Source: Isoetes taiwanensis (Eukaryota; Streptophyta; Lycopodiopsida; Isoetales; Isoetaceae). Taken from it: a stretch of 64,000 nt of DNA. Positions 11,160 through 23,540 of the stretch are shown piece by piece (position 1 is the first letter of the stretch; each line of letters begins with the position of its first letter). The notes beneath the pieces are model-generated. The model was not told where the DNA came from. It saw nothing but the letters and a program-made list of their open reading frames with translations, and made no database searches. The translations under genes and the position numbers were made by a program. The stretch is from NCBI GenBank assembly GCA_021234155.1, contig JAJEKV010000067.1, positions 4,707,279-4,771,278 of the forward strand. Reading direction: 5' to 3'.

Positions 11160-13030
11160 AAAAATACAACATGTAGACCATGCAATAGCATAGATGGCCA
11201 CCGCGATACATTTCTTGTATATTTAAAGGCTATTTGTGGCACTAAATCAAATTATTGTAAAACATTGGACCTTGGAATATCTCTTGGAACTCGTTTTAGG
11301 GCTTCTTGGAAATCGATTTAGGGCATTCATTTGCCTGGTCGTTGAAATGGTAGCGGCCTAGTAAACATGTCGGATCTGCTATATACAGTCCAAAATTGAA
11401 CTGGAATTCTATGTCGGCCAAAAACAGGTCTGTTGGTTTTGCTAGCATGCAGTTTCATCCCAGATTTGCATGCTAATGGCTGTAGAATCTGGATCTGAAG
11501 ATTTCGGCTAGCTACAGAATGTTTGGGTACAGAATACTTGTTGCCAATCCAAAAATGGAAGCGGATGGGACTGAAGCGGTTCATTCTGATGTAAGATTGT
11601 ATCGCAGTGGCCGAAATTGGTAACAATGAGCAGAAAAATTCGTTGATTTTTTATGCCATGGCCGAAAATACGTCTATTAGTTCCTTAATTGGTTAAGAAT
11701 GATAACTGGTTAAGAATGAATATTGGAAGATATTGGATCTGTTGCTTATGGTAGTGGATGCTGTAGGGCAAGAGAGGAGCCCTTGTTGGCGAATCTATAA
11801 TAGAGGTATTTCCATATACAGCAAGAATATCTTATTTTCTTGTTTGCAATAAGTTCTAAAGCTTGCTTGTCATGCTTGTTTGCTTCTAATATTCATCAGT
11901 TAGGATATTTGATGGAAAATAACTTTGATCTAGCATATACATAGTTTTACAAGTACATTTATAAGCATTTAATTTTTTTATAGAAAGATACACATGGATG
12001 GCTACGAATTTGTCATGGCTTTGTTGCCCTTTTATCTAAATAGCATTATTGAAACAGAGTTTTTGCCTTAAATGGCATTGGTAAAGGCGGTTAACAGATG
12101 CCGTGAAACGTGGAGCTTGCGCATTTACCCTAAAGCATAGTGCATGTGGCCATGACTAGATCAAAATATTCTGAATCTGATATAGACTGGTTTGGCAGTT
12201 CTGGCAAGCCTTAAACATGGCTTATTCAAATACAAACAAAGAAATTATTCTGGAGCTACTTCAATTGGAAGACAAAGCTGATGTAGCACGACAAATGAGT
12301 GGACATTCCGATTCAGGTTCGGGCTTCAATCTCTTTCAATTAAATGCAGCGATAACATAAACAAAAACAATAGATTCAGCAGTTGCGTATAAGTAGGCGT
12401 TTAATTCAATCTTTCCTGTCAGGCCAAGCTTTTGGATTGCAAAAGTAGAACTACTATGTCATGTAGCTTGGAATGCAGCAGAAATGTGTGTCTAAATTGC
12501 TTCCACTTTCACTCTAATGCGTTTCCATTAAAATAACATCTATGCATTGGACAAATTGTAGAAACTAACCGACGGTTTGATCACTTATGCGATTGTTGGA
12601 ATCAAATCTTTGGACTGATCCCTTTCCTAGAGCATATAGCAAATTTCTCCAAGGTTTTCCATGCCTCAATGTATTTTTCAAGAATAGCATCTATTAATAT
12701 ATGATCTTTTTATTTGCAGACGTAGACATATATACATTTCACAACAAAAGAACGACATACAAAGGACGTGTATATTTATGCAAATATTTGTTGTGAATAT
12801 ATCGTTCCTTTTATTTTTGCGGACGTGTATATTTATGCGTGATTTCTTCCATTTCATGAATGAGGAGTTGGCTGTTGTCCATGGCTCATTGTTGGCATTG
12901 TAAAGATTGTCAATTCTTGACATGTAACTATGATTAGATTTAAATAAAGAAATTTTTATTTTATATGCACTCTTCTCTTTTTTACGAATTTGTACCATTA
13001 ATATACGTTAAATTCAAGCGTCAATATGAT
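11160..13030. other. Duplicated non-coding stretch (copy 1)
   Basis: Matches 34786-37250 almost base for base apart from a 590-bp insertion in copy 2. The 99-codon minus-strand frame at 11327-11626 is kept in copy 2, but only because the DNA is duplicated; it has no family features. No gene recognised. Confidence 0.6.
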
Positions 13031-13034
13031 AAGT

Positions 13035-13505
13035 TTAATAAGTACATAGAAATAATCTAGACAAAAATACAAATGGCTTTGTATAACGATGAAAATGATT
13101 TGACGCATAAAGAATAAATATTTTGACGAAATTTGTGATGAAATACTTGAAGAAACCATTGATGTAAAATCTGATGAAAAATATGATGAAACCGGTGACG
13201 TTTAAGGTGTCAACAAATCTGATGAAAACTATGATGAAAATTCTAACATTTAAAGTGTCGAAAATTCTGATGACAGCTATGATAAAAATTCTGATGATTC
13301 TTATCTGACGATTATACTGACATTTCAGCTGATGATTATAATGATGAAATTCTGACGTAAAATTTGACATTTTTTTTGATGAAATATTCATCAGAAAATA
13401 TTCATCAGAATATACGTCAGAACCTACGTCTCAGCAATTATGGGGTTCTGACGCTTATTCTGATGAATTTTGTTTTTGACGAAAAGCTAGCATTCTCTTG
13501 TAATG
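13035..13505. mobile_element. CACTA-like terminus with TCTGACGA sub-terminal repeats (copy 1)
   Basis: Read on the minus strand, the end at 13491-13505 is CATTACAAGAGAATG. It shares ACAAGAGAATG with the CACAACAAGAGAATG end of the element at 19069. The adjoining ~450 bp are crowded with TCTGATGA, TCTGACG and TTTTGACGA variants, in the manner of CACTA sub-terminal repeats. The opposite end was not found, so this may be a fragment. It abuts the HMA gene, ending 11 bp from its stop codon. Confidence 0.45.
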
Positions 13506-13515
13506 ACATAGCCAG

Positions 13516-13944
13516 TTATAGACTCTGAACAAGCTCTACATGCTTGCCTGTTTTCTGCACCTTCTTCAAAACCTTACTTGAATCCACCTTTTTGGTAACG
13601 GTGATCTTCTGCTGCTTCAAATCAACGGCAATTGACTCCGCACCTAGCCGTTTTGCAAAAATTCAGAATTATGAAACGTAAAAAATTATGATCGGAAGAT
13701 CAATTTGATCCTCACCTTCTATATTTTCCACAACCTTCTTTACCTTCTTCAAGCATCCCTCACAGTTGGATCTGTACCTCTCAGGCTTCTTCTTATTCTC
13801 GTCAGATTCGTGCCTCAAGAAACAACAGAAGAAGATGAGAGCCGAAAGGAGATAAACAGGAGTTCCAAAAATATGCAGGGCAAAGGGCAGGAGAAGGGGC
13901 ATAATGGACTTAACAAGGTTGCGTATTAAATGGGAGCAAATCAT
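13516..13944 (-). CDS. HMA-domain (heavy-metal-associated) protein, two exons, copy 1
   Basis: Exon 1 is 13944-13716 and exon 2 is 13643-13516, with a GT-AG intron of 72 bp. They join in frame to 118 codons. The protein has a hydrophobic N-terminus (residues about 14-43), then a basic linker and an HMA fold: SNCEGCLKKVKKV (metal-binding Cys61 and Cys64), a short acidic turn, QQKITVTKKVD, VLKKVQKTGKHVEL. HMA proteins of plants bind Cu, Zn or Cd, or act as isoprenylated partners (HIPPs); no CaaX box is present here. The start is uncertain. A splice acceptor (TACAG) just before the CEGC motif, near 13771, could mean that the hydrophobic part is not coding and an upstream exon is missing. The duplicate at 37735-38163 differs at three residues. 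Confidence 0.65.
13644..13715 (-). other. Intron of HMA gene, copy 1
   Basis: Starts GTGAGG and ends GCTAG on the minus strand. Removing these 72 bp restores the conserved HMA reading ...NIEG-AESIAVD..., which supports splicing here. Confidence 0.7.
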
Positions 13945-14274
13945 TGAAACGAGAGCAAAAAGAATATTCCTCAAAGATTCCCCTTTTTTTCCAAAAAAAG
14001 AGCTAAAATGAGGTAAAAATTTTATTTTGGTCATAAAATTGCATTTTGACCCCCCCAAAATCACTCATTTTTTTGTGCAAAGAGAAAGTTGACTGTGTCA
14101 AAATGACACTTTTCCTAATAGTTAGAATTTACATGAAGTGTGTTTTTTGAGAAAACCACTAATTTAAGTGTACGTCATACACAACATTTTGTTAGTTTGG
14201 ATTGTTTTCCAGAAAAGGTATTTTTAGGTTACAATGAGTCAGTTTTTAATGATATAATATTTCAAAGTACCAAA

Positions 14275-14378
14275 ATTATATTCCAGAATACACTTTTGCT
14301 ATTCGAGGATAACAGAAGTGTATTCCGGAATACACTTTTGCTTTCGAGGATAATAGAAGTGTATTCCGGAATACACTT
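14275..14378. repeat. Palindrome cluster 1, core GTGTATTCCGGAATACAC (copy 1)
   Basis: Two perfect dyads at 14316-14337 and 14357-14378 and a half-copy before them, separated by GCTATTCGAGGATAA-like spacers. The copy 2 equivalent is 38494-38602. Confidence 0.85.
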
Positions 14379-14394
14379 TCGCTGTACAAATTTT

Positions 14395-16990
14395 TGAGAC
14401 TCAACAGTGATCTTGCAATTTTCCAGGTTTTCGGGGTCTTCGACATTTTCAATGATCTTGCAATTTTTTTTCTTTCAGTTGATTTGAATGACCTTGCGAT
14501 TTTATTTGTTTTTTTATGTGGGGATACAGGAACATAGTTCTAAACAATGAAGGGATTAGCAAAAGGAAAAAAAAAACCAACAACAATTAGATTTTTTGGA
14601 ATTTTAATTTATTTTGATGACCTTTCAATTTCTTTTATTTGTTTTGTGTGGATACAAGGTCATGGTTTTAAATATTAAAGGGATTTTTGATTTTTTGTTT
14701 CTAAGATCGGGGATCTTTGGATTTTGGTTTCAAATCATAAAGGGAAATGTATTAGGAATACACTTTGTATTCGAATACGTTTTGATGTTTTTTTTCCGCC
14801 TTTGCTCAAGGCGATCTTCCTTTGCTGCAGGCGTTGCCAAGCATTTGAAGTGGTGATGGCCTTGGCATTGGTCCTGGCTACATCTTTGAACCATGGCTGC
14901 CGCCGGGTTTGTTCGTTTGTGCCAGTTTAGGGTTTTTGCCTGAAGTTCGCTGCCAAGAGTTCGATTTCGACCTGTGTTGAAGCATCCGGGCGACTTTGCG
15001 GACCTATGTTGGAACATCTAGCGACTAAGAAGCTTCTGCTAGGTAATTTTCGCAGACTTTTTTTTCCTATTTCACGGATATTTTGCCTTGGTTTAACGTT
15101 TTCAGCTTTTGCAATTGCCTTGTAAGTCATCTAAAAGCCAATCGCATGCAAATACAGCTGCCCAAAGATGAAAGAGCGCATAGATCTTACCTTATTTCAG
15201 CCTTGCTTTTTCTTCTTCCCCCAAATGCATTCCGTAGCATCTGAATGCATCATAAATTTGTCATTGTACAAGCTCACTAATGACTAGCTTACCAGGCATC
15301 TAAGATTTGATGAATTTATGTGCTGAATGATGCTTTCCAGGAGACCTATCCTCTCCGAATAATCAGGTAAAATGCCTGCTGATACAAGATAATATGTGCT
15401 GCACCTTGAACTTTTTGCACCTGTATTCATCATTCAAGGTCTCATTTATTTTCACCAGAAAACGACTTGGATCTGCTTATTTGCATTTAGATCTTGCATA
15501 ACAGGTTGTTCGAGTTGAAGTACATGGTCTTCTGCTTTAAGTGGAGGGCGATTAAGCATGTTTTAAGCACTTATCTATTACCATATCTCTTGTTTATGAG
15601 ACAAAGACATCAGCTGGCTAAAGAGGTATGTTTATTTTTGAAAAGCTTGTTTTTGAAGATGTAAATAAGCTTTTTTGTTTAAACAGATAGAAGGAAGATC
15701 ATACAAACATTAAGATACATGAGAAAAAGTACTTGGATCTTGAGGTCCAAGCATTTTTCTAGCACATGTACAAATCCAACATTTTTCTAGCACAGATACA
15801 CGGGAAATGAATGGAAAAACAGTTTCGTGCAATAGGGCCCTAGAAAGCCAGAATTTGCCACCAAGGGGGCCCCAATTTAGGAGCAATCATAGCTATTTCT
15901 CTGGCTGGAGTTGGAAAAAAGAAGTCTAAGCAAAGATTTAGGTGCAGATGTATCATAGTTGTTTTGTTAAGTTTAGATTTAGGAGAATCTCTACTTTATT
16001 CTTTATATTCTTCTATTTCATCATGTATTTGAGAAGCACGAGAACAAGGATCACTTTGAAGATTGCACAAGAAAGTTCTTTGATGATGTACTGGCTGTCC
16101 GAGATAATTCTAGTTTTTTGGAACTAAAATTCATCTTTAATATGATCAGGTCTCTCTACTTCCCTAACTTTGAATTCAGTGAATGCAAGAAAGCATAACA
16201 AGTTTGATGGCATACACAATTGTGTTGCCTCTACTACAAGATGCTGGTTTGATATTTCGCCACTCAAAGTTTTCTTAGCTCTTCTATTTTTGCTATTTGA
16301 TGAGACATATTTAGCTGTAAGCTTTATTGCAGGAATTATTTGCTGTTATGTCACCATGTGACCATAGGAAATGCAATGAAATAGGACACGTTTATTTTCA
16401 CTCCTTCTATTGTGCAAGGATGCTAGTTTGACATCCCAACACAGAAAAAAGCATCTTTCTAGTTCTCCTATTTCTATCTTATAAGAAAACATATTCGATG
16501 TAAGCATCACTATCAAAAGTATATTCTGATATATGAAAAGCCTTTCTGAAGTTTGTGTGCAAATCCGATGCTCTTTAGTTGTATTATAGTTGAACTAAAA
16601 GAGATTCATAAACTATTCTTTCTTATAGGCATTTACTTAATAGCCATAGAATTTTGTAATTAAAGTGACAACACTTAGATATTTGATTAAGATGTAAGAT
16701 TTGGACTGTTATGCAACTCTAGTATAATTTGGCACATTGATGCCATTCGGTAATAATTGTAAATGTCTATATGCACTAATATTCCATGAATCTTTTAACA
16801 CATGAAGAATGAAACTGGTAGGTGTGGCCTCTAAGATTCTCCCTTACGAATATGGAGCCGATAAATCTGGGTTGGCTAAGGATATCCTTGTCAGAACTGG
16901 ATGTCTAGCCCTTATCCTTGGATTTTGGCTTTGGCCTTGTCTTTGGACTAAGGATTGGACTTGTCATCGTATATTTGCTTTCTCAGGAAA
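14395..16990. other. Duplicated stretch without recognised genes (copy 1)
   Basis: Matches about 38610-41298. Contains T-rich stretches and decayed palindromes near 14748-14782 (intact in copy 2 at 38969-39003). Short open frames at 15942-16127 and 16809-17069 are shared with copy 2 but show no known domain. Confidence 0.55.
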
Positions 16991-16991
16991 G

Positions 16992-17102
16992 CAAAAGTGT
17001 ATTCCGGAATACACTTTTGTTTTTTCTGAGAACCCAAAGTGTATTCTCGAATACAAGTTTGTTTTTTAAAAAAGCAAAAGTGTATTCCAGAATACACCTT
17101 TG
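16992..17102. repeat. Palindrome cluster 2 (copy 1)
   Basis: A perfect 28-bp dyad at 16992-17019 around the core GTGTATTCCGGAATACAC, then weaker versions at 17037-17061 and 17075-17102, set in TTTTTT-rich spacers. The copy 2 equivalent is 41299-41409. Confidence 0.85.
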
Positions 17103-18010
17103 TTTTTACATTTTTTGTTTTATGTGTCCTAGTGTTCATTTGTTTATTTGGTTATTTTTAGAACGTCATAACATGTCAAATGTGTTTGATGGAACAACCA
17201 ATCGTGGAGACTTGGGACAGATAATCAGTTGCAACGTCTGATGAGCGTATTATTCAATACGCACCAAATTTTGAGGGTGCCAAATTAATGTATTGAAAAA
17301 TTTTAAAGAAATAAATATTATTTTTTCTTCTCTATTTTGATGTTTTTTATATCTCACTTTCGGAGATTATGTATTCATGTCTAGATTTTGCCATTTCAAG
17401 GGTGTTTCTTTGCAAAAAACAAACTTGTCACTTAACGAAGAGCCAAAATGAGGGGAAAAAAAAACTGAACCTTTTCAAATTCTCAAGTTTATCCCAAAAA
17501 GGCCATTTTTAAGAGCACGATGTTTTTTTAAAGGGAATCTTTGAAACGGGAGTTCTGCAACACTCCTGTTTAATTTGCAATCTTGTTACTTCTGGTAAGC
17601 TGGATAGATGGCTATGGTATTCCGGCAGCAAGATCTTTAAAACTGGCTAAAACCCTACTGTCCTGTGTATGGCAATCTTAATGCAAAAGCTCGGGCTATG
17701 GCGAGCGGCGACTATGGCGAACTAAGTGCGCGGGCTATGCCGAGCTCCGGCTATGCTGATCCAGCAGCGCCCCTCCCTGTTCTTCCTCCCTTTTGAGCTT
17801 GGAGCTTGGAACTAGTACCTGTGGGTAATGTTTATTCAAATTTTAAATATCCTGCCCAGGTTGAGCGGGACAAGTTCAAATTACAGCACATCATCTTTTT
17901 TTGCTTGTGGTGGGCTGCAAGGACGGAACTCACAATTTTCAAAATTCTCAAAATTCCGGTTGTTTCTCTAAGTAATTAATCCATGCATTCTACTGAATCC
18001 CCTGCATAAA
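17103..18010. other. Duplicated stretch before the array (copy 1)
   Basis: Matches 41410-42320. A 74-codon frame at 41890-42114 in copy 2 is broken here by a 13-bp deletion near 17645, so it is probably not a conserved gene. Nothing else recognised. Confidence 0.5.
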
Positions 18011-19068
18011 TATGTAGCAAAATAACAGGGGGTTCCAGGGGGATTTGATATAGATATAATTCTTGAAAAAAACAATTCAATGGGTTATTATAAAAAAAAA
18101 CATGGATTTAAGATAAAAAATAGTCACATTAGCTCACCAGTTAGATTGGTTAAAATAGTCTTATTAGAACATTGAGTTATTTTGGTAGAGGTTCGAATCC
18201 CCGTATTTCATATTCTTAAAGCTTAAGCAAAACCGTATAGAGGCTCCATATACCATCAAAACCTTAGGCAAACTCGTATTTGACATCTTAAAATCATAGG
18301 CATAATTGAGCATAATCGAAACGAGAGGTGTCCAGAGGCTCCAACATACAGTCTGGGCCGTAGGATTGACAGATCCGACGACTGTGGTAGTCCAGGGTGC
18401 ACCTCGTTTAGAATATGTAGCAAAATAACAGGGGGTTCCAGGGGGATTTGATATAGATATAATTCTTGAAAAAAACAATTCAATGGGTTATTATAAAAAA
18501 AACATGGATTTAAGATAAAAAATAGTCACATTAGCTCACCAGTTAGATTGGTTAAAGTAGTCTTATTAGGACATTGAGTTATTTTGGTAGAGGTTCGAAT
18601 CCCCGTACATTGAGTTATTTTGGTAGAGGTTCGAATCCCCGTATTTCATATTCTAAAAGCTTAAGCAAAACCGTATAGAGGCTCCATATACCATCAAAAC
18701 CTTAGGCAAACTCGTATTTGACATCTTAAAATCATAGGCGTCCCCAATCATAATTGAGCATAATCGAAACGAGAGGTGTCCAGAGGCTCCAACATACAGT
18801 CTGGGCCGTAGGATTGACAGATCCGACGACTGTGGTAGTCCAGGGTGCACCTCGTTTAGAATATGTAGCAAAATAACAGGGGGTTCCAGGGGGATTTGAT
18901 ATAGATATAATTCTTGAAAAAAACAATTCAATGGGTTATTATAAAAAAAAACATGGATTTAAGATAAAAAATAGTCACATTAGCTCACCAGTTAGATTGG
19001 TTAAAGTAGTCTTATTAGGACATTGAGTTATTTTGGTAGAGGTTCGAATCCCCGTATTTCATATTCTA
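18011..19068 (+). repeat. 396-bp head-to-tail array, left part (3 monomers)
   Basis: Monomers begin TATGTAGCAAAATAACAGGG and end CACCTCGTTTAGAA. Starts lie at about 18011, 18415 and 18863. Each monomer holds a tRNA-like pol III promoter (A-box-like TAGCTCACCAGTTAGATTGG, B-box GGTTCGAATCC) and a ~115-bp segment with inverted ends (AAACGAGAGGTG...CACCTCGTTT). The second monomer has a ~43-bp local duplication around the B-box. The CACTA-like element splits the third monomer. Confidence 0.9.
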
Positions 19069-19084
19069 CACAACAAGAGAATGG

Positions 19085-19335
19085 ACATTTAGCGACGTGG
19101 GCTTGCGACGTCTGTGCGACGTGACGTCGCAAATAACGTCACCATGCGACGTCAATGCGACGTCACGTCGCAGACACGTCGGATGCGACGTGTGGTGCGA
19201 CGTCTGACACCGTGACGTGGCAGATCTGTCACGCCAGGTGTGCCATGTCTACGACCACGTCGCATCGCGTGCGTCACTTTTGTGCGACGTGACGTCGCGT
19301 GCGACGTGACGTCGCGCGGGACGTCTGCTGGACGT
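19085..19335. repeat. Sub-terminal TGCGACGT repeats, 5' side of CACTA-like element
   Basis: About 250 bp with more than ten copies of GCGACGT or its complement ACGTCGC, often as GCGACGTGACGTCGC dyads. These are candidate transposase binding sites by analogy with CACTA elements. Confidence 0.8.
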
Positions 19336-22300
19336 CTAGTGTACTTTGTTCTTTTTGGAGAACAAGGGTGGTCTTCTGGCCACGAAAGTTGGTCTCGTGG
19401 TAATGTCGATATTCCGAGTCCATTGGAAGAGCCAAATCATGGTTTTGAGAGGGGAAATTGCTTCGTCCATTGCCGGGCCTTCGTGAAGAGAACTTTTGTG
19501 GCGGCATGTGAGCTCACGGAAGACTTCGGAGCTATTTCATCGTGCACCAACACTTTGCATATCCTAGTGAAATGTTTTTCTCATGTCGACCGGCCCGTTG
19601 CAACGCTTTGTCAAAATTCCACCTTTTTTCGATGCGAGAATTTTTTTAGTTATCGCGTTCTTTTGCATTCATGCTTCATAAATTCGTAATTAATGCATGG
19701 TATGGAATTAAATTCTGATTTTTTGTCAGTTGGCTTCCTAGGTCATCCCCAAAGATAGGCAAATTTTTAGAATTTCCGGATAAAGTTCTGATCAAATAGG
19801 TAGCATTGGAACGGTCTAGGCAGCTTGTTGTTGGGCAGTAGCAAGACATTCATAAATTCGTAATTAATGCATAGTAAGGAATTAAATTCTGATTTTTTGT
19901 CAGCAGGCTTCCTAAGTCATCGCCAACGTACATGCCAGTTTTCAAAATTTCCGACAAGGTTTAGATCAAAGTGTTTGCATTAGTACGGTCCCGGGCGACT
20001 TTGTTGTTGGGCAACCGAGCCGGGCACACTTGCCCAAGTCAAACAAGGCCAGGACCTTGCAAGGCCGCCTCATTAGAGGGGAGAGTCCGAACCCCAAGAG
20101 GCGAGCCACAAAAAGTTTCCCGAGGCAGCCTTTCCTGGCAGCGCTCCCCCGGAGGGCCGTACGCTAAAGACCACACTCCCGGATCTCGGTTCCCCTATCC
20201 GACCGTTGAGTCCTTCGTTCAAGGGCCCCCGCTCGATAAGGTCAAAAAATCCAACATCCGTCGGGAGAACTTATCAAACCGCTGAAAGCGCCCTGCGGTC
20301 GACTGGGTAGAAACCAAAGTGTTTTGTCGTTCGGACATTGCGGAGAGGTTCGGAATGGCGATTCGACTTCGCCACATCGTCGGGAGGCTGAAATTACCCT
20401 AGAGACCAAGTTGCGGTCGGTTTTGCAAAAGAAAGAAACACTTACGCCCCACGTTTGCACAATTCGGACGACCACCTCCTAGGCCAATTGACTACGAAAG
20501 TGTGTTGGACATGAGATAGTTTGACACTTCCTCGAGAAGGGGTGGTCTTCTGGCCACGAAACTTGGTCCCCAGGACAATGTCGACATTCCGAGTCCATTG
20601 GCAGAGCCGAATCACGATTCCGGAGAGGGAAGTTGCCCGTCCGGCCGCCGGGGCCGAGGGAGAGGACTTTTGGGGCAAGCCGCTTGTGTGGTTTTAGGGT
20701 CTATGCTCAAGGCGTCAACACCACCCCTCACGTCAAGACGGCGCAAGGTCCTAGTCGAATCGACAAGGATAGAGCCTCCAAACGTAAACCCTATGAGTTG
20801 CCGGGTTCTAGCGGGGTTTTGCGTTTTGGGTGCCGAAGTTTTGGTCTTTTGCACTTGGGACTTGGCCGATAAGATGCGTTGAGAATGCTGAAGCAAGGGG
20901 AACCGGACGGAATGGAGTTTGGATCTGTACTCTCCCGTTGTGGCGGTTAGAAGTAAAGGGCGACTTTTGCGGTAGCAAGACATTCATAAATTCGTAATTA
21001 ATGCATAGTACGGAATTAAATTTTGATTTTTGTCGCCAGGCTTCCTAAGTCATCGCCAACATAGGCAGTTTTCAAAATTTCTGGACAAGGTTTAGATCAA
21101 AGTGTTTGCATTAGAACGGTCCGGGCAGCCTGTTGTTGGGCAGCCGAGCTAGCACCTTCGTTCAAGGGCCCTGTCTCGATAAGGTCCAAAAAAATCCAAC
21201 ATCCGTCTGTGAGAACTTATCAAACCGCGAAGCGTCCTGCGGTCGACCGTGTAGAAACCAAAGTGTTTTGTCGTTCAGACATTGCGGAGGCTCCGGAATG
21301 GCGATTCGACTTCGCCACATCGTCCGGGAGGCCGAAATTACCCTAGAGACCAAGTTGCACGGTCAGTTTTGCAAAAGAAAGAAACACTTACGCCCTACGT
21401 TGCAAAGATTCGGACGCCCACCTCCTAGGCCAATTGACTACGAGTGTGTTGGACATGAGATAGTTTGACGCTACCTCGAGAAGGGGTGGTCTTTTGGCCA
21501 TGAAACTTGGTCCCCAGGGCAATGTCAACGTTCCGAGTCCATTGGCAGAGCCGAATCACGATTCCGGAGAGGGGAAGTTGCCCGTCCGTCGCCAGGGCCT
21601 TCGAAGGAGGACTTTTGGGGCAAGCTGCTTCCAGGTGGTTTTTAGGGTCCGTGCTCTGGCGTCAACACCCCCCCTCTACGTCAAGACACGGCGCAAGGTC
21701 CTAGTCGAATCTGACAAGGATAGAGCCTCCGAAACGTAAACCCTATGAGTTGCCAGGTTCTAGCAGGGTTTGCATTTTGGATGCCGAGTTTTGGTCCTTT
21801 GCACTTGGGACTTGGCCGATAAGATGCAGTTGAGAACACGAAGCAAGGGGAACTGACGGAATGGAGTTTGGATCTGTACTCCTCCCGTTGTGGCAGTTAG
21901 AAGTAAAGGGCAGCTTTTGCAGTAGCAAGACATTCATAAATTCGTAATTAATGCATAGTACGGAATTAAATTCTGATTTTTTGTCAGCAGGCTTCCTAAG
22001 TCATCGCCAACATACAGGCCAGTTTTCAAAATTTCCGGACAAGGTTTAGATCAAAGTGTTTGCATTAGAACGGTCCGGGCAGCCTGTTGTTGGGCAGCCG
22101 AGCTGGCACACTTGCCCAAGTCAAACAAGGCCAGGACCTTGCAAGGTCGTCTCATTAGAGGGGAGAGTTCGAACCCCAAGAGGCGAGCCCCAAAAAGTTT
22201 CCCGAGGCAGCCTTTCCTGGCAGCGCTCCCCCGGGGGGCCGTACGCTAAAGACCACACTCCCGGATCTCGGTTCCCCTATCCGACCGTTGAATCCTTCGT

Positions 22301-23505
22301 TCAAGGGCCCTGGCTCGATAAGGTCCAAAAAAATCCAACATCCGTCCAGGAGAACTTATCAAACCGCTAAGCGCCCCGCGGTCGGCCATCGCGGTAGAAA
22401 CCAAAGTGTTTTGTCGTTCAGACATTGCGGAGGCTCCGGAATGGCGATTTGACTTCGCCACATCGTCCGCGAGGCCGAAATTACCCTAGAGACCAAGTTT
22501 CACAGTCAGTTTTGCAAAAGAAAGAAACACTTATGCCCTACGTTGCAGTATTCGATAGCCACCTCCTAGGCCAATTGACTACGAGTGTGTTGGACATGAG
22601 ATAGTTTGACGCTTCCTCGAGAAGGGGTGGTCTTCTGGCCACGAAACTTGGTCCCCAGGACAATGTCGACATTCCGAGTCCATTGGCAGAGCCGAATCAC
22701 GATTTCGGAGAGGGGAAGTTGCCCGTCCGTCGCCAGGGCCTTCGGGAGAGGACTTTTGGGGCAAGCTGCTTCCAGGTGGTTTTTAGGGTCCGTGCTCTGG
22801 CGTCAACACCACTCCTCTACATCAAGACACGGCGCAAGGTCCTAGTCGAATCTGACAAGGATAGAGCCTCCGAAACGTAAACCCTATGAGTTGCCAGGTT
22901 CTAGCAGGGTTTGCGTTTTGGGTGCCGAGTTTTGGTCTTTTGCACTTGGGACTTGGCCGATAAGATGCGATTGAGAACACGAAGCAAGGGGAACCGACGG
23001 AATGGAGTTTGGATCGTACTCTCCCGTTGTGGCGGTTAGAAGTAAAGGGCGCCTTTTGCATTAGCAAGACATTCATAAATTCGTAATTAATGCATAGTAC
23101 GGAATTAAATTCTGATTTTTTGTCGGCGAGGCTTCATAAGTCATCGCCAACATACAGGCCAGTTTTCAAAATTTCAGGACAAGGTTTAGATCAAAGTGTT
23201 TGCATTAGAACGGTCAGGGCAGCTTTGTTGTTGGGCGGTGAGTGGCACACTTGCCCAAGTCAAACAAGGCGGGACCTTGCAAGGCCGTCTCATTAGAGGG
23301 GAGAGTCAGAACCCCAAGAGGCGAGCCCCAAAAAGTTTCCCAAAGGTAGCCTTTCTGGCGGCTCCCGGGGGCCGTGACGCTAAAGACCACACTCTCGGGA
23401 TCTCGGTTCCCCTATCCGACCATTGAATCCTTCGTTCAAGGGCCCTCGTTCGATAAGGGCCAAAAAAATCCAACATCCGTCCGGGAGAACTTATCAAACC
23501 GCCAC
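19335..23505. repeat. GC-rich ~1.13-kb tandem repeats inside CACTA-like element
   Basis: The marker GACATTCATAAATTCGTAAT recurs at about 19845, 20979, 21929 and 23068 (spacings 1134, 950 and 1139), flanked by partial units. The 950-bp unit lacks about 190 bp. Each unit carries the phrases GGAATTAAATTCTGATTTTT, AGAGGGGAGAGT and GGGGTGGTCTTCTGGCCACG in the same order. Frames of 60-150 codons exist on both strands but shift between units and match no family I know, so I do not call genes. Confidence 0.85.
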
Positions 23506-23540
23506 CCCAGGCTCAAACATGCCACCCCAGGCTCAAACAT
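23502..23540. repeat. 20-bp perfect tandem duplication
   Basis: GCCACCCCAGGCTCAAACAT occurs twice in a row immediately after the 1.13-kb repeats end. Confidence 0.9.

Noticed and set aside
11327-11626. 99-codon minus-strand ORF conserved in both copies (also 34955-35254)
   Set aside because: Conservation follows from the recent duplication of the whole region; there is no recognisable domain.
18130-18215. True tRNA gene at the GGTTCGAATCC motif
   Set aside because: Only A/B box similarity is present; no acceptor stem or anticodon arm can be folded.
19971-22370. 104-codon frames in the 1.13-kb repeats as genes
   Set aside because: Frame not maintained in all units, both strands equally open, no known domain.
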